The notes beneath the pieces were generated by a model. The model was not told where the DNA came from. It ran no database searches and worked only from the letters and a program-made list of their open reading frames with translations. The position numbers were made by a program, and so were the translations under genes. From G942493375 sp942493375 (GTDB lineage Bacteria > Armatimonadota > UBA5829), in contig OW818698.1 of NCBI GenBank assembly GCA_942493375.1, positions 7,998,001 through 8,062,000 on the forward strand: a DNA stretch of 64,000 nucleotides, read 5' to 3'. Positions 58,945 through 64,000 of the stretch are shown here, piece after piece (positions within the stretch are counted from its first letter, which is position 1; each line of letters starts with the position of its first letter).

Positions 58945-60957
58945 ATGGAGGCTGCGTTTTTGGGTAAGAGTGATGGACAACTGGTCATGAGGACTCTGGA
59001 GGGAGATAGCACTGCGTTTGATGACCTTATCGAACGGCATCGCTCTCGTATGATTCATATTGTCATGGGAAAGGTAGGGATCAGGGAAGAGGCATTGGAT
59101 ATTGCGCAGGAAGCGTTTATACATGCATATATGTCGCTTCATACGCTAAATAATCCCGAGCAATTTGCTCCCTGGTTGATAGCTATTGCAGAGAATCTGT
59201 GCAAAATGAAATGGCGAAGAATGCAGAGGGTCACTGTTCCATTGGATCAAATTGAGATCGCTGACAAGTCGCTTGCAAACGATAATTCGATCCTTGACAC
59301 ACTAAAGGTCCTGCCGTCGGGGACCCGCGAAGCAGCAGACTTGTTTTTTGTTGAAGGCTTGAAGCAATCTGAAATCGCTGCAAGACTGGGGATTTCATTA
59401 CCAGCAGTCAAAGCCAGAATCCGTGAAGCACGCGCAAGCCTCCGGAAGGAGATGGTTGATATGGCTAAACAAACACCAAAGGAAACATATTCCGATTTCA
59501 CCGCCAATTTGAAGCAAAAACTGGAACTGGCAAGGTGGTACCGGACAATTGCAGATCACTGCGGTTCCGGAGGAGATGTGATGACAGGCTTGCAGGCTAT
59601 CTGTAAGAGCGATTTCTCTCTTGCAATAATTGACGCTACCAAAAAGATTATAGATGCTGTGAATGCTGGCAGGACTGTGACAGATGCATTAGCAGAGATA
59701 CCAATTCTGGCTAGTCCGGAAACTACCGCCATGATGAAAGCAGGTGAACAATTCGGCAGTCTCACTGTAGCTGGCCGTATTCTCGCGGACTGGCTGGAAG
59801 TGCAGGATGCTCAGCGCAGAATAGAATTAATATTCTGGTGCAGAACACTCGGATTTTTGCTGGCTGCCGATGTGCCAATTACAGACACGCTAAACTATGG
59901 TGTAGATATTGCTCATAGCAAAGCACTGCAACAGGCAACCCGAGAGATAATACAGGTTCTGAAAAATCTCGGAGACAATCAACCTACCGACAGCCCACTT
60001 CGACCAGTTCTTGATAAATACCCGGATGTCTTCCCCCCAATTCTAAAGCTTGCTGTTCTAGTTGGGGAAAACATCGGCAAGCTTGATCAAACTCTTTGCT
60101 GGGCTGCAGATATAATGTCGGATGATCTGGCACTCAATATCGCCAGTGGCCTATTGGGAGAAAAGCGCGAACTCACACCGCGTCGTCCCCTTAACCTTAT
60201 CACTGAGGGGCTTCTGCATGCACAGTGCATCACTCTACTCTCAGATCATGCTCCGGATATACGCGCAGCAGCAATAGATGCGCTTGGGCGTTTAAACTGG
60301 ACAGATGCAGCTTCTGAAATTGCAATATACCTTGACGATGATTCAGCTGATGTTCGCATAGCGGCAGCGCGTGTTATTGCAGAACTGGGTTACAAAGACG
60401 CGGAGCAAGCGCTGGTCAGACGTCTAAAGGACCCAGATCCAGTAGTCCGCAGAACAGCCATACAATCGATAATCAAACTCGAACTGCACAATGCCGCACG
60501 ATTTCTAGCAGATGTAATAATGGACACAGACCACAGGGTTATAAGTGCAGCCATAGATTCCCTCGTCGATCTTCAGGAAACTGAAGTAATGAAACAAAAA
60601 GCCATTGAGATGTTCCACAGCGAAGTCTGGGAAGAACAAAAACGCGCTGCCTATCTTCTGCGATATTTCATTCCGCAAGAAGCTGTAGAGAAATTAGTAA
60701 ATGCCTTGCCGAATGAATTGTCTGTCCAGCAAATTAATGCAGTGATCGTATTAGGCCTCTACGGATGCACCCAGGTTCGTCCTATACTCAATCAGCTGGT
60801 ATTGAATCATGATTATTCTACACGAGTAGCAAGGGCAATGCGTGAAATCGGCGATTCAACAACAGCCGCTGCCATACGTGAAGCAATCAAAGCTGGAATC
60901 CTGGATGCAAGTTATTCCGAGACTGCTGATGCGATGGATTACCAAACTTGCAAATGA
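58945..60957 (+). CDS. ECF-like sigma factor fused to type II secretion F-like and HEAT-repeat domains
   Basis: This 670-residue protein starts with sigma-70 region 2 (about 20-92: DSTAFDDLIERHRSRMIHIV, EEALDIAQEAFIHAYMSL, FAPWLIAIAENLCKMKWRR) and region 4 (about 118-172: GLKQSEIAARLGISLPAVKARIREARASLRKE). Two GspF-like four-helix units follow (about 190-290 and 290-395; the second has TLGFLLAADVPITDTLNYGV, FPPILKLAVLVGENIGKLDQTL), without clear membrane helices. The last part (about 420-640) is HEAT-like repeats (DIRAAAIDALGRLNW, DVRIAAARVIAELGY, VVRRTAIQSIIKLEL). It may be a signal-dependent sigma factor. The start ATG 58945 has only a weak ribosome site. Confidence 0.88.
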   Translation: MEAAFLGKSDGQLVMRTLEGDSTAFDDLIERHRSRMIHIVMGKVGIREEALDIAQEAFIHAYMSLHTLNNPEQFAPWLIAIAENLCKMKWRRMQRVTVPLDQIEIADKSLANDNSILDTLKVLPSGTREAADLFFVEGLKQSEIAARLGISLPAVKARIREARASLRKEMVDMAKQTPKETYSDFTANLKQKLELARWYRTIADHCGSGGDVMTGLQAICKSDFSLAIIDATKKIIDAVNAGRTVTDALAEIPILASPETTAMMKAGEQFGSLTVAGRILADWLEVQDAQRRIELIFWCRTLGFLLAADVPITDTLNYGVDIAHSKALQQATREIIQVLKNLGDNQPTDSPLRPVLDKYPDVFPPILKLAVLVGENIGKLDQTLCWAADIMSDDLALNIASGLLGEKRELTPRRPLNLITEGLLHAQCITLLSDHAPDIRAAAIDALGRLNWTDAASEIAIYLDDDSADVRIAAARVIAELGYKDAEQALVRRLKDPDPVVRRTAIQSIIKLELHNAARFLADVIMDTDHRVISAAIDSLVDLQETEVMKQKAIEMFHSEVWEEQKRAAYLLRYFIPQEAVEKLVNALPNELSVQQINAVIVLGLYGCTQVRPILNQLVLNHDYSTRVARAMREIGDSTTAAAIREAIKAGILDASYSETADAMDYQTCK

Positions 60958-61012
60958 GTGTCTATAACATTACTATAATACTGTTTAATCAAATTGCGTA
61001 CCGAGGCACTCC

Positions 61013-62164
61013 TTGCTAAAAACCGGCCTGTCAGTCCTAATAGAAACCCGTCTAAGTGAACTCAAAAATGCGCGTATAGGTATAGTAGCCAATCATGCAT
61101 CTGTAACTCCTGATCTTGTGCATATTTCCGATGCCCTCTCTGATGCTGGAGTTAATATCAAGGCATTATTCGGACCTGAGCATGGCGCGCGGGGAGATGT
61201 GGGAGATGGTCTTGAAGTAGGAGATTATACGGACCCCAGGCTTGGAGTGCCGGTTTACAGTTTATATGGCAAACACAAGGCCCCGACCAGTCAGATGCTG
61301 GATGGAATAGACATAATGCTGGTGGATCTGCAGGATGTCGGTTCACGTTTCTATACGTTCCTGTATACAATGTCCGCCGCCATGGATGCATGCGCAAAAT
61401 GCAGCATTCCAGTCTGGATTCTGGATAGACCGAACCCGATATCCGGGCTAAATCCCGATGGTCCTGTGCTGGATCCAAGATTTTCATCGTTTGTAGGAAT
61501 GTATCCCATTGCCCAGCGGCATGCAATGACTGTTGGAGAGCTTGCCAGGTATTTCCATTCTGAGTTTGGTATAGGAGCTAAACCGGAAGTTGTTCAAATG
61601 CAGGGCTGGTCCCGAAATATGTGGTTCGACCAGACCGGACTCCCATGGGTAATGCCGTCTCCCGGTATGCCAACCCTGGACACAGCAACTGTCTACCCCG
61701 GCACCTGCCTGTTTGAAGGGATCAATATCTCTGAAGGCAGAGGCACTACCCGGCCATTCGAGATATTCGGAGCTCCCTGGATCGATCCCGTCAAGCTCCG
61801 TATAGCCATGATCAACTACGACCTGCCGGGAGTAAAATACAGAGAAGCCTATTTCATCCCAACCTGGTCAAAACACACCAACACCAGATGCGCAGGCCTG
61901 CAAATCTATGTAACTGACCGAGAAATCTACCGCCCGGTAGTAACCGGAATCGCAGCAATATGCGCCATCAATAAACTCCATCCAAATGACTTCGCATTCC
62001 TACCGCCAAACTCCGAAGGCCGCCATTTCTTCGACCTGCTGACCGGTTCTTCCCGCATCAGAGAAGCAATCGAATCCGGAAAATCACCACAAGACATAGC
62101 GCAATCGTGGCACGACGAACTAGGAATCTATAGTAACGCTACAGTAAAACATCTATTGTATTGA
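61013..62164 (+). CDS. NamZ-like exo-beta-N-acetylmuramidase (GH171, DUF1343)
   Basis: This 383-residue protein matches the DUF1343 family, which includes Bacillus NamZ. Motifs: IGIVANHASVTPDL, ALFGPEHGARGDVGDG, PVYSLYGKHKAPTSQML, IDIMLVDLQDVGSRFYTFLYTM, WILDRPNPISG, MPSPGMPTLDTATVYPGTCLFEG and NISEGRGTTRPFEIFGAPWID. NamZ releases MurNAc from peptidoglycan-derived glycans, so this protein may act with the GH3 enzyme at 306-1943. No signal peptide is visible. The start is TTG 61013 with GAGG 6 nt upstream. It lies 55 bases after the sigma fusion, possibly on one transcript. Confidence 0.92.
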   Translation: MLKTGLSVLIETRLSELKNARIGIVANHASVTPDLVHISDALSDAGVNIKALFGPEHGARGDVGDGLEVGDYTDPRLGVPVYSLYGKHKAPTSQMLDGIDIMLVDLQDVGSRFYTFLYTMSAAMDACAKCSIPVWILDRPNPISGLNPDGPVLDPRFSSFVGMYPIAQRHAMTVGELARYFHSEFGIGAKPEVVQMQGWSRNMWFDQTGLPWVMPSPGMPTLDTATVYPGTCLFEGINISEGRGTTRPFEIFGAPWIDPVKLRIAMINYDLPGVKYREAYFIPTWSKHTNTRCAGLQIYVTDREIYRPVVTGIAAICAINKLHPNDFAFLPPNSEGRHFFDLLTGSSRIREAIESGKSPQDIAQSWHDELGIYSNATVKHLLY

Positions 62165-62223
62165 ACACCTAAACAAAGGCATCCTGCTGTATTCGCCCAG
62201 CATCTATATTCTACACATTCCCA

Positions 62224-62255
62224 TTTTCGCGTGTTTCGCGTATTTAGCGGTTCCC
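62224..62255. repeat. Dispersed repeat at the 3' end of the DUF4434 gene
   Basis: TTTTCGCGTGTTTCGCGTAT followed by TTAGCGGTTCCC is a copy of the family seen at 31601-31816 and 47311-47459. On the minus strand AACCGCTAA gives Asn-Arg-stop of the DUF4434 gene. Confidence 0.75.
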
Positions 62256-63227
62256 TATTTTCTTTGCTGAACTTTTCTGAGCTTTCCTGATAGCATCGGT
62301 TACTTCAACTGAACCAGTAAATCCGCGGACCGGGCTCAGGTAGTGGTTATACTCCCATATCACAATTTTCTCAACATAAGGTGTTACTGATCTAAGTTGC
62401 TCAACAATTCTGTCCGCTGGTGCCGGTTTCCATCCAGCCGGTATATCAAACACCTCCACATCAGCCCAGAACTTAATCTTAGCGGACTTGCAGGCATTCG
62501 CAACTGCCTTAAAATACGGTTTCACATTCTCTGGGGTCAATTTTCGATCGCACCCTACTCCATCCTGCAGAGCTAAAATATCGGGTTTTATCAGAGGAAG
62601 TGCATTCTCCCAGTACTTTTCCATCTGCTCAGGAGTAGCATCAAGACTGAAATATGGCGCCATAACAACAGGCATTTTGGGAGACAGAGTTCGAAGCTGA
62701 GAAACTACCTGAGAATATAGCAGCACTCCGACATTATCGGCAACCGACACATTCCCGAGTTCCCACCCCAAAATATACCAGCCTCCAAACGCCTTATGTT
62801 TGCCATATTGCCGCCATACACTCTCAGCAACACCCCTGCACCGTTTCCCAAACTCCTCAAAGTCGGCAGAGGTTTGACTATCCCAGTTCCACGCATACAA
62901 CCCAACAAATACTTTTATATGGTATTTAAGTGATGCATCGAGTATTGTCTGCAGAGGATCACCTGTTCCGCACTTCGCAAATAGCGGATAACCATCCACC
63001 TTGCCAAATGCCGAATCATCACGCGCTATAGCATCTATAATAAGAGTATCCATCCCCATCTTCCGCATAGACGCAAGCTCCGAATCCCACTGCTTCTCAC
63101 TCCACCCAAGATTCACCGCATCAAACTGCAAAAATGCCCCGGTAATAGGCTTCAGAACCTTAGCAGAAACATTAACACTACTCAACAAGACCAGCAAAAC
63201 CACAAATAGCATCGCCCGATTCGTCAT
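62244..63227 (-). CDS. Secreted DUF4434-family glycosidase-like protein
   Basis: This 327-residue protein has a signal peptide (MTNRAMLFVVLLVLLSSVNVSA). A DUF4434-type barrel follows: ITGAFLQFDAVNLGWSEKQWDSEL, MRKMGMDTLIIDAIARDD, KVFVGLYAWNWDSQT, GGWYILGWELG and DILALQDGVGCDR. The family is found in glycan-degrading bacteria and is related to glycoside hydrolase barrels, with unknown substrate. Its last codons, Gly-Asn-Arg-stop, lie in a dispersed repeat (about 62224-62255). It is convergent with the NamZ-like gene. Confidence 0.85.
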   Translation of the reverse strand: MTNRAMLFVVLLVLLSSVNVSAKVLKPITGAFLQFDAVNLGWSEKQWDSELASMRKMGMDTLIIDAIARDDSAFGKVDGYPLFAKCGTGDPLQTILDASLKYHIKVFVGLYAWNWDSQTSADFEEFGKRCRGVAESVWRQYGKHKAFGGWYILGWELGNVSVADNVGVLLYSQVVSQLRTLSPKMPVVMAPYFSLDATPEQMEKYWENALPLIKPDILALQDGVGCDRKLTPENVKPYFKAVANACKSAKIKFWADVEVFDIPAGWKPAPADRIVEQLRSVTPYVEKIVIWEYNHYLSPVRGFTGSVEVTDAIRKAQKSSAKKIGNR

Positions 63228-63299
63228 ACTGTTTACTCCACCTTAAGAAAAGGTTCAAGTTACCTATAACATATCATATATCAACCAAACTCAACTCAC

Positions 63300-63455
63300 C
63301 TAATCCCACTTAGCGCCTTTGAGTCTTTGCGTGAGATAAATTCTGAGTTTCGTGTCTAGAACATTCGCTCTTCTCCTTCCCGAAAATCTGCGTTAATCTG
63401 CGAAATCTGCGGATAAATCCCTTCTTAGCGCCTTTGCGGCTTTGCGTGAGAACTC
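63300..63455. repeat. Three dispersed repeat copies in the gap before the GH20-like gene
   Basis: The 305-base gap from 63228 to 63532 holds TTAGCGCCTTTGAGTCTTTG (about 63309), CCGAAAATCTGCGTTAATCT (about 63380) with two further CTGCG units, and TTAGCGCCTTTGCGGCTTTG (about 63425). The last is almost identical to the copies at 2.1-2.2 kb. No gene is seen. Confidence 0.75.
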
Positions 63456-63470
63456 CCTTCCCTCCTTCAA

Positions 63471-63499
63471 TTGACAAACCCCTCCCTGAATGATAAAGT
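63471..63499 (+). promoter_or_regulatory. Promoter of the GH20-like gene
   Basis: TTGACA (63471-63476), a 17-base spacer and TAAAGT (63494-63499) form a good -35 and a fair -10. The start codon at 63533 has GGAGG at 63523-63527. Confidence 0.65.
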
Positions 63500-63532
63500 T
63501 TGCTATCTCAGAGATATGTGTTGGAGGATGTA

Positions 63533-64000
63533 ATGAATCGCTTTGAGGACCGCTATCTTCAGTATGACCTTGCCCGGAGCCGGGTGTTTGATAAGAGTGA
63601 AATCCAGGACTTGCTGCAATTTATGCAGAAAGCGGGATATAACGGACTAGCTGTCTACCTGGAAGCCTCGTTCGCCTTTGAAAGCATCGAAGGAATCATC
63701 CGCCCGGGAGTAATGACCCCTGAGGACGCCGCATGGTTAGTCGATGTCGCCGGCAAGCAAGGTATCCGGGTAATGCCGATGACCAACCTCTTCGGACACA
63801 TGGAGCAGTTTGTAGACCGGGAGAGCTACGCTTATCTAAGCGATCAGGGTAAGGGACAGGTAGATTTCACCAGTTCAGTTGCTGAAGATTTCGCTATACA
63901 AATAGCCACCGAATACTCCAAGCACTTCAAGACAGACACAGTGCACATCGGAGCAGATGAAACAGAACTGGATGACAACTCCCGTCCGCTGTACGCAGCT
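63533..64000 (+). CDS. GH20-like beta-hexosaminidase catalytic domain, N-terminal part
   Basis: An open frame begins at ATG 63533 and is still open at the right edge, giving 156 residues. YLQYDLARSRVFDKSEIQDLL opens the barrel, NGLAVYLEASFAFESI and GIRVMPMTNLFGHMEQF are the next strands (the H-M-E-Q stretch is typical), and HIGADETEL near the end matches the catalytic [HG]-x-G-[AG]-D-E motif of GH20. There is no signal peptide, so it may act inside the cell. The rest lies outside the window, so full length and final class are unknown. Confidence 0.78.
   Translation, partial: MNRFEDRYLQYDLARSRVFDKSEIQDLLQFMQKAGYNGLAVYLEASFAFESIEGIIRPGVMTPEDAAWLVDVAGKQGIRVMPMTNLFGHMEQFVDRESYAYLSDQGKGQVDFTSSVAEDFAIQIATEYSKHFKTDTVHIGADETELDDNSRPLYAA

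Noticed and set aside
1..64000. tRNA, rRNA or tmRNA genes
   Set aside because: I looked through the larger gaps for cloverleaf ends and conserved loops and saw none. A tRNAscan run would settle this.

Overview
The window is chromosomal DNA from an anaerobic or facultatively anaerobic, sugar-degrading bacterium. It carries about 46 protein genes, two insertion sequences, several families of dispersed non-coding repeats, and no rRNA or tRNA gene that I can see. The gene mix (many secreted proteins with DUF4091, DUF4838 or DUF4434 domains, tandem PQQ-type propellers, a URO-D-like methyltransferase, archaeal-type phosphoglycerate mutase, a MetV/MetF pair and a sigma-HEAT fusion) is what I would expect from Armatimonadota, Planctomycetota/Lentisphaerota or a related candidate phylum. 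The GroEL N-terminus leans toward Armatimonadota. This is a judgement from gene content, not a phylogeny.

Layout. 1-4.8 kb: tail of a GH172 (DUF2961) protein, a GH3 N-acetylhexosaminidase-like enzyme, an MFS transporter overlapping a YjbQ-type protein, and a glycine-rich RRM protein with a long 5' leader. 5.2-7.6 kb: methyl-tetrahydrofolate operon (AcsE-like methyltransferase, MetF, MetV). 7.7-9.5 kb: IS1182-family element. 9.7-16.4 kb: five tandem paralogous exported beta-propellers on the plus strand, facing three tandem paralogous discoidin-DUF4091 proteins on the minus strand (16.5-23.8 kb). 24.2-26.2 kb: groES-groEL with a CIRCE operator. 26.4-33.7 kb: a DegT aminotransferase, the operon nadA-nadC-birA-apgM, and an overlapping glycosyltransferase/polysaccharide-deacetylase pair. 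34-41.9 kb: DUF4838 protein, an unknown glycosidase-like protein and two more DUF4091 proteins. 42-44 kb: nrfHA, the ammonia-forming nitrite reductase. 44-47.2 kb: URO-D-like and GH67N-like proteins. 47.6-50.5 kb: Rrf2 regulator, ferredoxin and hybrid-cluster protein, a nitrosative-stress operon that complements nrfHA. 50.8-55.2 kb: the most unusual locus. 55.3-58.3 kb: an AbiEi-like gene whose overlapping partner gene is split by an IS4-family element with a 9-bp target duplication. 58.4-64 kb: small pyrophosphatase-like protein, an ECF sigma/type II secretion F/HEAT fusion, NamZ-like GH171, a DUF4434 protein and the start of a GH20-like enzyme.

The candidate new system is the four-gene operon at 50774-55181. 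A 556-residue membrane protein has a DUF2207-like architecture. It ends in a cytoplasmic tail of ten cysteines, mostly in perfect Cys-His-Ser-Ala tetrapeptide repeats. Its stop codon overlaps the start of a radical SAM/SPASM enzyme that has its own N-terminal PqqD/RRE-like peptide-binding domain. That gene in turn overlaps a four-helix membrane protein. A 129-residue protein of unknown function leads the operon. The repeats use many different synonymous codons, so the peptide is probably under selection. I infer a post-translational modification system that acts on the tail of a membrane protein rather than on a small free peptide.

The non-coding DNA is rich in dispersed palindromic repeats. 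Two nearly identical ~170-nt folded elements lie 10 kb apart. Another repeat family supplies the last codons and stop codons of two unrelated genes. These repeats also produce spurious open frames, which I left out.
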